Assembly: GCA_030812955.1 (NCBI GenBank)
Contig: JAUSTR010000005.1
Span: 1 to 64,000 of the forward strand
DNA length: 64,000 nucleotides
Direction: 5' to 3'
Source of the DNA: Bacillus alveayuensis
GTDB lineage: Bacteria; Bacillota; Bacilli; Bacillales; Aeribacillaceae
Under the pieces are notes generated by a model. The model ran no database searches. It was not told where the DNA came from and was given only the letters and a program-made list of their open reading frames with translations. The position numbers and the translations under genes are program-made. This document shows, piece by piece, positions 8,560 through 19,393 of this stretch. Each line of letters opens with the position of its first letter. The first letter of the stretch is position 1.

Positions 8560-10341
8560 TTATGAAATCCATACTAAATGAACAATCCAAATGGATATAA
8601 CCATTACAATAATGCTAAGTGGTGTTCCGACTTTTATATAATCGGTGAATTTATACCCTCCTGGACCATATACGATCAAATTAGTTTGATAACCAATTGG
8701 GGTTATAAAGCTTGCGGATGCTGCAATGGTAATTAATACAGCTAGTCCAGTTGGATCAATGCTCATTTTCTTTGCTATTTCCATTGCGATCGGAAACATC
8801 ATAACAGCTGCCGCACTGTTTGTGATTAACTCCGTAAAGATATTAGTCAATAAATAAATAGAAAATAATACAGCCACTAATCCAAATGGCTCAGCTATTT
8901 TCATCAACCCATTTGCAATCCATTCTGCTGCCCCTGTTTTGATCATCGCCGTTCCAATTCCAAAGGAGCTGGCGATTAATAAAAGAACATTGAATTGCAC
9001 GGACTGCTTTGCTTCCTCTGGCGTAATCACTCTCGCAAGCAATAATAAAACAGCCGCTAAACTCATTGCCTTAAACATGGAAAGTATTCCAAATGTCACA
9101 AGAAGAATCATCGCAACAAGAATACTTATCGCAATCCAACCTTTTTTCGGATCTTCTTGTAATACAGCAGGCGTATCAAGAGGCGTAACCACATAAAAAT
9201 CATTCGATTGCTTAAATTTATCAATAAAATCAGAACCGCATAAGAGAAGTAACGTATCACCCGGTTTTAAAACAATATCCCCTATTTTACTTTTAATTCT
9301 TTCACGGTTTCGATGCACAGCAATAACCCCTGCATCATACTTGCTTCTAAATCTCACTTGTTTAATCGTTTTATATAAAAGTGTCGATTGATGCGACACA
9401 ACCGCTTCAACTAACTGTGTATTTCCATTTTTTAATGAATCTAGTGTCAAATTTGTCCCGGTTTCTAATGTAAGTCCCTTTATTTTCTGAAGCTCTGCAA
9501 TCGTCGAAATCAAGCCGGTGAAGATTAAACGATCTCCTTCTTGAATTTTTGTTGTTGACTTTACCGGAGAAATTTTTTCGTTTCCGCGAATAATTTCAAT
9601 TAAATACAATCCTTTTAATTGACGCAATCCTGCAGCCTGAATAGATTGATTGAGAAACGGGAAATCAGAAGTAACCGTCATTTCAGCTAAATATTCACGC
9701 GAATGCTCCTGAACCGTTTCTTTCATTCCTTTATTATTTGGCAATAATCGATAGCCAATCGTTATAAGATAAACAAGCCCGACAATGGTAATTGGTATCC
9801 CAACAATCCCTAATTCAAATAAAGAAAATCCTTCCATGCCATTGTCCAACATTAAACCGTGTACTACAAGGTTGGTGGACGTTCCCATTAGTGTAATCGT
9901 CCCACCTAAAATCGTGGCATAGGATAGAGGGATTAGAAATTTTGAAGGTGATATTTGATTTTCTTCACACCATTTGCGAAGAATCGGTGTTAATGCGACA
10001 ACAATCGGTGTGTTATTTAAGAAAGCTGATAATCCAGAGACAGGTAAAAATACGCGCAACATCGTTTTTGGAATCGATTTGCTGTTTTTCAATCGTCTCG
10101 CTAAGGCACGGTCAATAATACCGCTTTTCTGAACCGCCCCGGCAACAATAAATAATAAAGCAATTGTCAACATTCCTTGATTCGAAAAACCTTTTAATGC
10201 TTCTTCGGACGTTAATATACCTGTCAATAAAAAAACCGTTAACACAACAAACACAATCATATCAGGGCGGGCTACTTCCAACATAAGCCCGCCCAACATT
10301 AACACGACCATCAATAAAACGAAGCCGATTTCCAACGTCAT
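8560..10341 (-). CDS. SLC13/DASS-family permease with TrkA-C domains, probable sulfate importer
   Basis: A 593-residue membrane protein. About six N-terminal membrane segments, including FLNNTPIVVALTPI, and about six C-terminal ones, ending [16 protein letters not shown], form the two halves of a divalent-anion:Na+ symporter. Between them are two TrkA-C (RCK-C) domains of about 80 residues each (LYLIEIIRGNEKISP...GDRLIFTG and YDAGVIAVHRN...GDTLLLLCG). Such sequences are found among bacterial sulfate uptake proteins. Sulfate is inferred from its position between sat and cysC, with 17-bp gaps on either side. The C-terminus of a second copy survives at 25220-25300. Confidence 0.85.
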   Translation of the reverse strand: MTLEIGFVLLMVVLMLGGLMLEVARPDMIVFVVLTVFLLTGILTSEEALKGFSNQGMLTIALLFIVAGAVQKSGIIDRALARRLKNSKSIPKTMLRVFLPVSGLSAFLNNTPIVVALTPILRKWCEENQISPSKFLIPLSYATILGGTITLMGTSTNLVVHGLMLDNGMEGFSLFELGIVGIPITIVGLVYLITIGYRLLPNNKGMKETVQEHSREYLAEMTVTSDFPFLNQSIQAAGLRQLKGLYLIEIIRGNEKISPVKSTTKIQEGDRLIFTGLISTIAELQKIKGLTLETGTNLTLDSLKNGNTQLVEAVVSHQSTLLYKTIKQVRFRSKYDAGVIAVHRNRERIKSKIGDIVLKPGDTLLLLCGSDFIDKFKQSNDFYVVTPLDTPAVLQEDPKKGWIAISILVAMILLVTFGILSMFKAMSLAAVLLLLARVITPEEAKQSVQFNVLLLIASSFGIGTAMIKTGAAEWIANGLMKIAEPFGLVAVLFSIYLLTNIFTELITNSAAAVMMFPIAMEIAKKMSIDPTGLAVLITIAASASFITPIGYQTNLIVYGPGGYKFTDYIKVGTPLSIIVMVISIWIVHLVWIS

Positions 10342-10358
10342 AAGGATTTCCGTTCCTT

Positions 10359-11543
10359 TTAATTAGTCTCTCTCATTCCTCGAATCAATACTTCTGCTAC
10401 TTCAGGACGTGAAAACTCTGCTGGTGGCTTAATGCCGTTACGCAACATTTCACGCACTTTCGTACCGCTTAAATGTACATGATATTTTTTATAATGCGGA
10501 CATGTTTTCGTTGTTCCCATATTGCCGCATTTTGTGCAATAGAAGCTGTGTTCAAATTTTAAAATTTCAATACCAATCTCTTCTTTTGTAAAGTTATCGA
10601 AGATTTTTTGTGCGTCATATGTTCCATAATAATCGCCAACACCTGCATGGTCACGGCCAACAATAAAGTGCGTGCAACCATAGTTTTTACGAACTAACGC
10701 ATGAAGAATTGCTTCACGCGGACCAGCATAACGCATCGCTGCAGGGTAAATCACAAGACGCACGCGATCTTTCGGATAATAATTGTCAAGTAACACTTGA
10801 TAACTTTCCATACGAATGTGTGCTGGAATATCATCTGATTTTGTTTCCCCAACAAGCGGATTTAGAAGCAATCCGTCCACAATTTCCAGCGCACATTTTT
10901 GAATATATTCATGCGCGCGATGCACTGGGTTACGTGTTTGGAACCCAACAACTGTTTTCCACCCAAGCTCGGCAAACATTACACGAGTTTCACTAGGATC
11001 TTTGTAGAATTCTTTAAACTGATCATGAGCTGGACGATTTAATAATGTAATTGGACCCGCTAAATACACTTCTCCTTTTTCATATACTTTCTTTACGCCC
11101 GGATGTGCTTCATCCGTTGTGCCATATACCATTTTTGCTTCTAATTCTTTATCGTATGTATACTTTTCTTCTAACTTAAGCGTTCCGTAAATAATACCAT
11201 CTTCACCTTTAAGAGCAATTTCTTCTCCAATCTCGAATTGGTCAGCCTCTTCTTTTGTTACTGGTAACGTAATAGGAATACTCCAAACCAAACCATTCGC
11301 AAGGCGCATTTCGTTGACAACACGAAGATAATCTTCTTGACCCATGAATCCAGTCAACGGGCTGAAGCCGCCAATGCCGATTAGTTCGAGGTCGGAAAGG
11401 CTCCATGCGGAGAGTGTAAGATGTGGCATTTTTTCTGCTTTAGACAAAAGTTCTTCTCTTTCTTTTCCTTTCACTTCGCGATTAATAAGTACTCCACCAT
11501 GTGGTGCAATCAAATAAGTTTTTTCAATTGTCATTGTAGTCAA
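10359..11543 (-). CDS. sat: Sulfate adenylyltransferase (ATP sulfurylase), Sat type
   Basis: Activates sulfate with ATP to APS and pyrophosphate. It is a homo-oligomeric type of about 390 residues. The active-site [12 protein letters not shown] (QxRNP and HxxH), [12 protein letters not shown], and a C-terminal Zn-binding cluster ([15 protein letters not shown]) are all intact. The start is uncertain: TTG 11543 lies 8 nt after AAGGGGG, and ATG 11534 ([14 protein letters not shown]) is the usual family start; upstream extensions are unlikely. It begins about 45 bp after the ruined sulfotransferase gene and leads the permease-cysC-cysQ-manC series, consistent with one transcript for PAPS supply. 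Confidence 0.96.
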   Translation of the reverse strand: MTTMTIEKTYLIAPHGGVLINREVKGKEREELLSKAEKMPHLTLSAWSLSDLELIGIGGFSPLTGFMGQEDYLRVVNEMRLANGLVWSIPITLPVTKEEADQFEIGEEIALKGEDGIIYGTLKLEEKYTYDKELEAKMVYGTTDEAHPGVKKVYEKGEVYLAGPITLLNRPAHDQFKEFYKDPSETRVMFAELGWKTVVGFQTRNPVHRAHEYIQKCALEIVDGLLLNPLVGETKSDDIPAHIRMESYQVLLDNYYPKDRVRLVIYPAAMRYAGPREAILHALVRKNYGCTHFIVGRDHAGVGDYYGTYDAQKIFDNFTKEEIGIEILKFEHSFYCTKCGNMGTTKTCPHYKKYHVHLSGTKVREMLRNGIKPPAEFSRPEVAEVLIRGMRETN

Positions 11544-11645
11544 TACCATTTCCCCCTTAAAACACATTAACTTTAACAACGACAAAAATTACTTTAACCA
11601 AGAAGATAAGTCACGGTTAATTAAATCTTGTAATTGTAAAATATC

Positions 11646-13090
11646 TGGACTTATGACAAATTTTTGGACACACAAAATTTAATTTGTATTTGGTGCCTGC
11701 TCGATAAAAGAGCGAAGGCGGTGGTGCTTGACATGGAGCCTCTGCGGGCATGATTCTCCTGCCGAGAAGCCAGCTGTTATAAACATCGGCATCGCCTAAC
11801 AAGGCTATCATGCCCGCCACTCCATATAAAGCAGGTGCACAATCTTCATTTTGGAGCTAGACTATCTTCCGGATGCTGTCTTCTAACTCTTGGGGTGTTT
11901 TATAGCCTAAACTACTATGAATCCTTTTACGGTTGTACCAACCCTCTATATATTGAAAGAGAAATCTTTTAGCTGATTGATAATCTAGATACTTGAAATG
12001 GTGAATTTCCTCTTTTTTTTCAGAATGGCATGAAAGGACTCTATACAAGCATTATCGTATGGGCAACCTATTCGACTAAACGATTGTTTCATGTTTTTGG
12101 AAAGAACATATTTGGCAAATTCTTCGCTTGTATATTGAGAACCCAAATCTGTATGAATGACAAGTCCTTTTTTGGGAGCTTGGGTCTCATACGCATTATT
12201 TAAAGCCTTTATCACTAATTCTGTCGTCATCGTACGTGAAAAGGAATAGCCAACTACCTACTTAGAGTGTAAATCGAGTACAGAAGCTAAATAACACCAA
12301 CCATCTTTTAAAGTATGAATATATGTAATATCCGTCACCCATTTTTCGTTGATGGTTGTGGTTGTGAAATCTTGGTTTAACAGATTTTCGCGATCTACTA
12401 CCTACTCTTTACTAGAATATGGACGGTATTTTTTCGTTACAATCGAACGAATACCAGCTTTTTTCATTAAACGCTGGACTCTTTTTACGCTTACCACATA
12501 ACCTTCCTTTCGAAGGATATAATGAATTTTGGGTGCACCATAGCGCTGTTTGCTTTCTTCATAAATTTCCAAAATTCTTTTTCTTAATTCCTTGTTTTCA
12601 CGTTCACGATTAGATTCAACATGATGTAAAGATTGATAATACGTAATTCTAGGAATCTCTAATACATCACAAAGTGTTTGAATGGGATATTGTTCTTTCT
12701 GTTGATCAATGAAAGAAATGAGCTCGGATTGACTTACTTTCTCGCGAATATGGCCATAGCCTTTTTTAATATTTCATTTTCTTCCTAAAGCCGACGAATC
12801 TGTTTTTTTAATTGAGCCAAGTCATCTGGAGTAACACGAGATCCATCTTCCAAACTAATAGGAGAATATTTTTTAATCCAGTTATAAATCGTTACTTCTG
12901 ATACGCTATATTCGCTACTTAAATCTTTCACTAAGTGACCAGAGTGATAAAGATCAACAACCATTTTCTTGAAATCATCATTAAACTTTTTGCCATTATT
13001 TTGGTTACCCATAAGGACACATCCTTTCATTTTTCATTATGGTCTATGGAAACTTAACTTAGATGTGTCCATGAATTTATACTAGCATCA
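11646..13090 (-). mobile_element. IS3-family (IS150-like) element, decayed
   Basis: About 1445 bp. The right end, read inward, is TGATGCTAGTATAAATTCAT followed by GGACACATC; the left end TGGACTTATGACAAATTTTT followed by GGACACA is its imperfect inverted repeat. The flanking bases are ATC on both sides (11643-11645 and 13091-13093), a 3-bp target duplication usual for this subgroup. It carries orfA and orfB on the minus strand, both inactivated. The target was a sulfotransferase gene in the EPS locus. A shorter relative with the same ends is at 27225-27908. Confidence 0.85.
11857..13012 (-). pseudogene. IS3-family transposase OrfA-OrfB, inactivated
   Basis: OrfA from ATG 13012 has the helix-turn-helix KFNDDFKKMVVDLYHSG ... 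SEVTIYNWIKKYSP, then an in-frame TAG at 12785-12787 (QIRRL*EEN) before the A6G slippery site (TTAAAAAAGG) where a programmed -1 shift to OrfB normally occurs. OrfB retains the DDE integrase parts: WVTDITYIHTLKDGWCYLAS, HTDLGSQYTSEEF, and CIESFHAILKK with the Glu. It has further TAG codons (SKE*VVD, HSK*VVGYS) and a frameshift near 12020 before the tail YNRKRIHSSLGYKTPQELE. It cannot make transposase. Confidence 0.88.
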
Positions 13091-13916
13091 ATCTTCTTTA
13101 AATTCTTCGATTAATTTTTGTCATATTGAATTAACCAATGTAGGTTTAGCTAAATTCCGATTCATAATTCGCTCTTTTAATTTTCTTCGTGTTTCTTGAT
13201 TAGCCACTATCCTTTTAAACAAGTCTTTTATTACACTGTCTTTATGAATTAACTTGTTTTTTGGAATACCGGAAATATTAAATCTTGTAGACATATCAGG
13301 AATGAACTCGTTATCTACCCCGAGAAAATCAAATATTTCCCTTAACAACTGTTTTGGATTTTCTTTTATCTTCGTACAAAAATATTTTAAATTGTCTTCG
13401 ATCAAAGAGTTCAAAATAAACCTTCAATTGAGCACTATAATATCCCAGATTCTTATACCCCCAAGCATATTCCCAATTATTTTCTAGTCTTTTCTGCTCC
13501 TTCTCAAGAGCAGCCTGAAAAGATAAAGTTTCTCTACCGTCTCTAACGAAATGCATATATTGGGAATACGCCCTATCAACCGGATTCCTTAAAATCACAA
13601 TCATTTTTACATTAGAAATATATTTCTTTATCCCTATTGCTGCCTTTTTGCTACATAAATAAAGTGGAGAAGCCTCACCAATTGCCTTTTTAACCGTAAC
13701 GTTTTTAAATAGAGACGATAATCGTCAATATTAGTGATAGAAAATTCTTTAAGAATTTCATCTTCAGGTCCTTTGAAATCTACATTTGAGCCTTCTAATG
13801 CAAAAAAATTTGTCTCTTTAATAGGGCTTAAATAGATTTGAGGAGCTGCTTTAGGTAATGATACAGTGAAGTTGTTCCGGATTTGGCAGCTCCTATAATT
13901 AAAAAATTAGGCATTG

Positions 13917-15446
13917 TCATACGAATTTACCTCGCAGCTTTGAATTTTTTAAGAAGTTCAAAATCATTCTCCTTTCTATTTTGTTTAATCCAAAAACTAT
14001 AACAATAACTAGATGAATAATAAAAATGCTAATCATAGAAATAATCATATTATGAATAACGGTATTAGAAATAAACCAATAGAAAAAAATATTTAAAATA
14101 ATTGATGCAACTATAGTATATTGTTTTTTAGAGTAAGGTAAAATACCAATCATTTTTCTTACAAACATTAAATTTAATAAATTTGTTAATATGACTCCTG
14201 AGGAAATTGCGATCGCACTACCGTTTACACCTAAAATCGGAGTCAACACAATAGTTAATATTATTGTGGCTATTAATGAAAAAATATTAACTTTCAAATT
14301 TAACGCGGCATTTCCAGACATCATTAATATATAGCCGACAGAACCTACCGCGATATTTACAAATTCCCCAATTGACAAAATAATAAGACTCGCACTTGCC
14401 TTAACAAAATCTGTACCGAAAAAATGCAATATATTTTTACTTTCAAGTACTAACCATAAACAGATTGGAGTTCCGAAAGTTAGTATCCATCTAACAGTTT
14501 CTTTATAAAGTTTATGCAGTTCATTTATTTGATTTTTGGCATATAAATCTGCAATTCGAGGTCCAAAAACTTTATTGACAGCTATTAATATAAAGCTAAC
14601 AAAAGAAACCGTTTTTAACGATAAACTAAGGTAGCCAACTTCTGTAGGTGATAAGATCATTCCTAGAATGAGGACGGTAAAAGTGTAAGAAAACTGTAAT
14701 ATAAGTGTTATTGAAAAAGTGTAAAAGGTATATTGAATTAACTCTCTTTCAAGCTTAAAACTATTCAGTTTAACAGAAAATTTAAGCTCTTCTTCCTTAA
14801 GAGTTAACCTTAACGTCTTAATTGCGTATACAAAACTTAATATAGTATTAAAGAAATATAATACAGCTATTAACAAAAAATTTAATTGCTCTCCGGTGAA
14901 ATAACTATATGTCCAGAGAATTACTAACAAAATAAACATACTGATCGGTCTAATAAAATCCTCAGGTACTATAGCTCTTCTATAGTAAAAGAAAGCTTGG
15001 TTTATAGCCCGACTTACAACAATAAATGTATTAAAAGTGATACTTAGTCCCATTATTATTAAAGCATACTTTAACTTAAAACTATTATAAAGATTACCTA
15101 TAGGAAAGGAAACAAAAATAAGCAATAATGTAAAAACAAAAGATAGCAAGATTACAAACGCGATGCTTAAATTTAACTTTTGCTCTAAATATTGCTTGCC
15201 TTTCTGCTTCCACAGCGGAATGTACCTTAGCAAGGAATTTTCAAATCCAAATACAGAAAGAATATTTACAAATGCAATGATAGAGAGTGCTATATTATAT
15301 AGACCAAAATCAAACGCACCAACAATTTTCACAGTAATAATTAAACTAAAATAACCAAGAAGACTACTTAAAACGCGGCCTACAAATGACAAGCCGGCTC
15401 CTAAGAACATATTGTCTTGTTTATTTAGAATTCTTTTTTGTTCCAA
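13917..15446 (-). CDS. wzx: Wzx-type oligosaccharide flippase (MOP superfamily)
   Basis: A 509-residue integral membrane protein with 12-14 hydrophobic segments, starting with a soluble tail and FLGAGLSFVGRVLSSLLGYF, the typical polysaccharide-biosynthesis-protein N-terminus. It would flip undecaprenyl-diphosphate-linked repeat units across the membrane. The C-terminal basic tail (KIERRMILNFLKNSKLRGKF) is cytoplasmic. The stop TGA overlaps the ATG of the following sulfotransferase pseudogene (ATGA), so the two were coupled, suggesting sulfation was part of repeat-unit assembly. It has the same AT-rich composition as the glycosyltransferases, unlike the core genes. Confidence 0.85.
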   Translation of the reverse strand: MEQKRILNKQDNMFLGAGLSFVGRVLSSLLGYFSLIITVKIVGAFDFGLYNIALSIIAFVNILSVFGFENSLLRYIPLWKQKGKQYLEQKLNLSIAFVILLSFVFTLLLIFVSFPIGNLYNSFKLKYALIIMGLSITFNTFIVVSRAINQAFFYYRRAIVPEDFIRPISMFILLVILWTYSYFTGEQLNFLLIAVLYFFNTILSFVYAIKTLRLTLKEEELKFSVKLNSFKLERELIQYTFYTFSITLILQFSYTFTVLILGMILSPTEVGYLSLSLKTVSFVSFILIAVNKVFGPRIADLYAKNQINELHKLYKETVRWILTFGTPICLWLVLESKNILHFFGTDFVKASASLIILSIGEFVNIAVGSVGYILMMSGNAALNLKVNIFSLIATIILTIVLTPILGVNGSAIAISSGVILTNLLNLMFVRKMIGILPYSKKQYTIVASIILNIFFYWFISNTVIHNMIISMISIFIIHLVIVIVFGLNKIERRMILNFLKNSKLRGKFV

Positions 15447-15632
15447 ATGTATTTCCCTTTCTTAAATAATTTAGCTGTAGCATTATAATGTTATATCCAT
15501 ACAAACCACATAACTTCGTCCCGCCCCTCATGTACTTCTGAAAAACGGGGCTCAATAAAAACACTTTTTTCTCCTAGCAACAGCGATAATTAAAGAACTA
15601 TTAGAAGAGAAATCTTCCAACAGCTAAAGAAA

Positions 15633-17009
15633 TTATTTACTGGTAGACAAACAATTCTCTTCTACTCCTTCCCACGTCATATAAATGCGAATAATATCTT
15701 CTTCAATTAATTTCGTTCCTGTTTGCACTTCAATAAACTCTAAATCAGTAATCGCCTTAATTCCATGTTTTGCACCGACAGGAATTTCAAGTACATCCCC
15801 CGGTCTTACGTGGCGAATTTCACCGTTAAAGGCAAATTCACCTTCTCCCTTAATAATCGTCCATATTTCGCTGCGATGATGATGCATTTGATAGCTTAAA
15901 TTTTTCCCTGCCGCAACGCCAATTCGTTTTGTTAATACTTCTCGTCCATCTTCTAACTTTGTATAGTCCAATACCCGATACCAACCCCAGCGGCGTTCTT
16001 CGTACATTGGACGCTGGTCAAAATCGTCCACCAGTTCTTTAATTCGAGGGCTCGCAGCTTTGTCGGAAACTAAAATTCCGTCCGGACTTACCGCTACAAT
16101 CGCATTCGATACCCCTAAGACAGTCACAGGAATATCAAGTTCGTTAATCAGATGAGTATTCTCGCAATCGCCACTAATAACACCTTTCCCAATTTGGCTC
16201 GTTGCCATTTCCTCTGTTAACGTGTTCCATGTCCCAAGGTCTTTCCAATCGCCGTCATAAGGCAACATGACAATACGTTGTGCTTTTTCCACTACTTCAT
16301 AGTCAAAGCTAATCTTCGGAAGCCGCTCATACTGCTTCAACAACTCATCATATTGAATCGGAAGCCCCTTTTCTTTTAATAATGAAATCATATAATCCAA
16401 CTTAAAAGCAAACACACCGCAGTTCCAAAGCGCACCTTGTTCAATTAACTTCGCTGCTTTTTCTTCGGCTGGCTTCTCTATAAAATGGCTTACTCTTAAA
16501 TAATCACTTTCATTAGATTGGGAAGCTGGAACAATATAACCATACTTCGCCGATGGATACGTCGGTTCGACACCGATTAACGCCAAATCTGCCCCACTTG
16601 CCAGTACGGTTTTCTCTAAATCATTCACTCGATGAAAAAAGCGATCCTCTACATATGGATCGACAGGCAACACCGCAATAACTTCATCTAAACGAATTCC
16701 TTCGACACTATACAAATAAACCGATGCAAGGGCGATCGCTGGAAACGTATCGCGCCGCAGCGGTTCAATGATAATCGGTACATCATGACTTAATTGGCTT
16801 TGAATCATATCGACTTGTGATTTGCTTGTAGCAATCACAGCGGAATCAGCAAGACCGACATTTTCTAACTGCCCCCAGACACGCTGAACCATTGACTGCA
16901 GCTCACCATTTTTATTTTCCAAAACCTTTAAAAATTGCTTTGAACGGGCATTATTTGATAATGGCCAAAGGCGTTTGCCCGAGCCGCCGGAAAGTAACAC
17001 AAGATTCAT
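15633..17009 (-). CDS. manC: Mannose-1-phosphate guanylyltransferase, ManC type (copy 2)
   Basis: Second GDP-mannose-producing enzyme, 458 residues. The N-terminus LVLLSGGSGKRLWPLSN carries the pyrophosphorylase signature, LRVSHFIEKPAEEK is the sugar-site region, and the C-terminal cupin contains NLSYQMHHHRSEIWTIIKGE and EIPVGAKHGI. It aligns along its whole length with copy 1 (5629-7017) but differs at many positions, so this is an old duplication or separate acquisition. It lies downstream of gmd/rmd, after a terminator (17186-17222), and upstream of wzx. Confidence 0.92.
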   Translation of the reverse strand: MNLVLLSGGSGKRLWPLSNNARSKQFLKVLENKNGELQSMVQRVWGQLENVGLADSAVIATSKSQVDMIQSQLSHDVPIIIEPLRRDTFPAIALASVYLYSVEGIRLDEVIAVLPVDPYVEDRFFHRVNDLEKTVLASGADLALIGVEPTYPSAKYGYIVPASQSNESDYLRVSHFIEKPAEEKAAKLIEQGALWNCGVFAFKLDYMISLLKEKGLPIQYDELLKQYERLPKISFDYEVVEKAQRIVMLPYDGDWKDLGTWNTLTEEMATSQIGKGVISGDCENTHLINELDIPVTVLGVSNAIVAVSPDGILVSDKAASPRIKELVDDFDQRPMYEERRWGWYRVLDYTKLEDGREVLTKRIGVAAGKNLSYQMHHHRSEIWTIIKGEGEFAFNGEIRHVRPGDVLEIPVGAKHGIKAITDLEFIEVQTGTKLIEEDIIRIYMTWEGVEENCLSTSK

Positions 17010-17179
17010 GTTTCTTATAACTCCCCTTTATCATATAGCATATTTAATTACCTCAATAAATTGCTCACTTATGATCAAATATTTATCGCAAATATTATGA
17101 CAATCTGGTAGACACTAGCAATCCTTGAACAAACTCTTCAATGATTCAAATAGTTATCTTTAGGTTCGAATCATTGGCG

Positions 17180-17222
17180 TAAAAAACTCCCCTTCACCTC
17201 TATTCATATGGTGTTGGGGAGT
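17180..17222 (-). terminator. Terminator after rmd
   Basis: Minus strand ACTCCCC (reverse of 17216-17222) pairs with GGGGAGT followed by TTTTT, with inner CACC/GGTG pairing. It sits in the 330-bp gap between rmd and manC2; no gene or clear promoter consensus was seen in the rest of that gap. Another termination point inside the EPS locus. Confidence 0.75.
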
Positions 17223-17339
17223 AAGCTTAATGTTCCAATATTCTCACGTTTATTCGCTAATTTTTCATTATATCGTGCACCAATCATATGAGTATGAAAA
17301 TTACTCTAAATAACCAAAAAGTACACTATTGTAATCAAT

Positions 17340-18287
17340 TTAGAGTACCTCATTCTTTATTATAGTACGCCACCATTCAAGAGTTTCTATTAAGCTATCC
17401 TCAAGTTTTCTTTTTGGTTCCCAACCAATCAATCTTCGTATTTTAGAAGAATCTCCAACAAAAACAGGGACCTCAGCAGGTCGAAAACGGGCAGAATCTA
17501 TAGATACTTCAATAGGAACGTGAACATGCTTTAATAAAATATTTAGAATCTCGCTAATAGGAGTTGCCTTACCTGAGGATATATTATAAATCCCTGTCGG
17601 TACTTCCTTCTCTATTACTTTAACATAAGCATCTACTATATCACGCACATCAGTAAAATCGCGTTGTGCACTAAGATCACCAACAAAAATAGTCGAACCT
17701 TTGCTTCTCTCAAGTCTCGCAAGTTGAGAAGCAAAATCACTCACAACAAACCCTTCACGCTGACCAGGGCCAAAATGATTAAATGGTCTTAAATGAGCCA
17801 CATTTAAATTTTCTTTTTTAGCCAGTTGAATGGCTAATTGTCCAGCAGCCAATTTGCTAATTGCATAAGGATTCTGAGGTAAACAGTTATCCTCTTCTGT
17901 AAGTTTCATTTTACTTTTGGCTGTCAACCCATATTCTTCACTAGAACCGACAGTGATAATTTTAGCATAAGGAGGAACTACATCTTTGACTGCTTGGACA
18001 AGATTAGTCGTCCCAATGACATTTACTTGGATTGTTTCAGAAGGATTCTCCCAAGCTTTTTTTACCATACTTTGAGCTGCCAGATGCACAATGGCATCTG
18101 GCTTACTTAATCTTAACACAGATTTAACATTCTCATAATTTAATAAATCCAATCTAACTTGCCTTACATGTTTTAGGAAAGAATTATGTTTTCTTACTGC
18201 AGCTATGACTTCGTGTCCTCTATCCATTAACTCTGTTACAAGCCATTTGCCAACAAAACCACTTGCCCCAGTAACAAGTATTCTCAT
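17340..18287 (-). CDS. rmd: GDP-6-deoxy-D-lyxo-4-hexulose reductase (GDP-D-rhamnose synthase)
   Basis: Reduces the product of Gmd stereospecifically to GDP-D-rhamnose, cytoplasmic. An extended SDR of 315 residues: NAD(P)-binding GASGFVGKWL at residues 7-16, catalytic SSEEYGL, and YAISKLAAGQL with the active-site Tyr/Lys. RPFNHFGPGQREGFVVSDFA and VGDLSAQRDFTDVRDIVDAY are segments characteristic of Rmd rather than of the GDP-fucose synthase branch. It lies 2 bp downstream of gmd. An epimerase of the GDP-mannose branch with another product cannot be excluded, but the pairing with gmd makes Rmd most likely. Confidence 0.85.
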   Translation of the reverse strand: MRILVTGASGFVGKWLVTELMDRGHEVIAAVRKHNSFLKHVRQVRLDLLNYENVKSVLRLSKPDAIVHLAAQSMVKKAWENPSETIQVNVIGTTNLVQAVKDVVPPYAKIITVGSSEEYGLTAKSKMKLTEEDNCLPQNPYAISKLAAGQLAIQLAKKENLNVAHLRPFNHFGPGQREGFVVSDFASQLARLERSKGSTIFVGDLSAQRDFTDVRDIVDAYVKVIEKEVPTGIYNISSGKATPISEILNILLKHVHVPIEVSIDSARFRPAEVPVFVGDSSKIRRLIGWEPKRKLEDSLIETLEWWRTIIKNEVL

Positions 18288-18289
18288 TA

Positions 18290-19282
<993 letters not shown>

Positions 19283-19393
19283 TTATCTACCAATTTGATT
19301 ATATAAATCCCGCTTAATTTTTTGTAACTATTCAGCGTCCAACTATTTCCTGTCCAAACTAGAAGTATCACACATGAACAGGAGGTGAAGACG

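Larger units (their letters stand above)
11589..13920 (-). pseudogene. PAPS-dependent sulfotransferase, interrupted by IS3 and frameshifts
   Basis: Reconstruction across several frames gives one sulfotransferase. ATG 13920 overlaps the wzx stop; the PAPS-binding loop AAKSGTTSL is at about residues 9-17, followed by a frameshift at about residue 24 near 13846. The second frame runs YLSPIKETNFFALEGSNVDF ... IGEASPLYLC, and the 3'-phosphate motif is RNPVDRAYSQYM. A frameshift follows near 13375-13400, then a TGA at NSI*QKLIEEF, then the IS3 element. The C-terminus beyond the IS, ILQLQDLINRDLSSWLK, ends at 11589-11591. Sequence on either side of the IS rejoins in frame once one 3-bp ATC duplication is removed. 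Four independent lesions mean it is dead. Confidence 0.88.

Noticed and set aside
7944..11543. Ordinary assimilatory sulfate reduction operon
   Set aside because: No cysH, sulfite reductase or siroheme genes accompany it, and it is embedded among polysaccharide genes with sulfotransferases.
11617..11820. Minus-strand 67-codon frame at the left end of the IS3 element
   Set aside because: Spans the IS terminus and a GC-rich non-coding block shared with the second IS copy.
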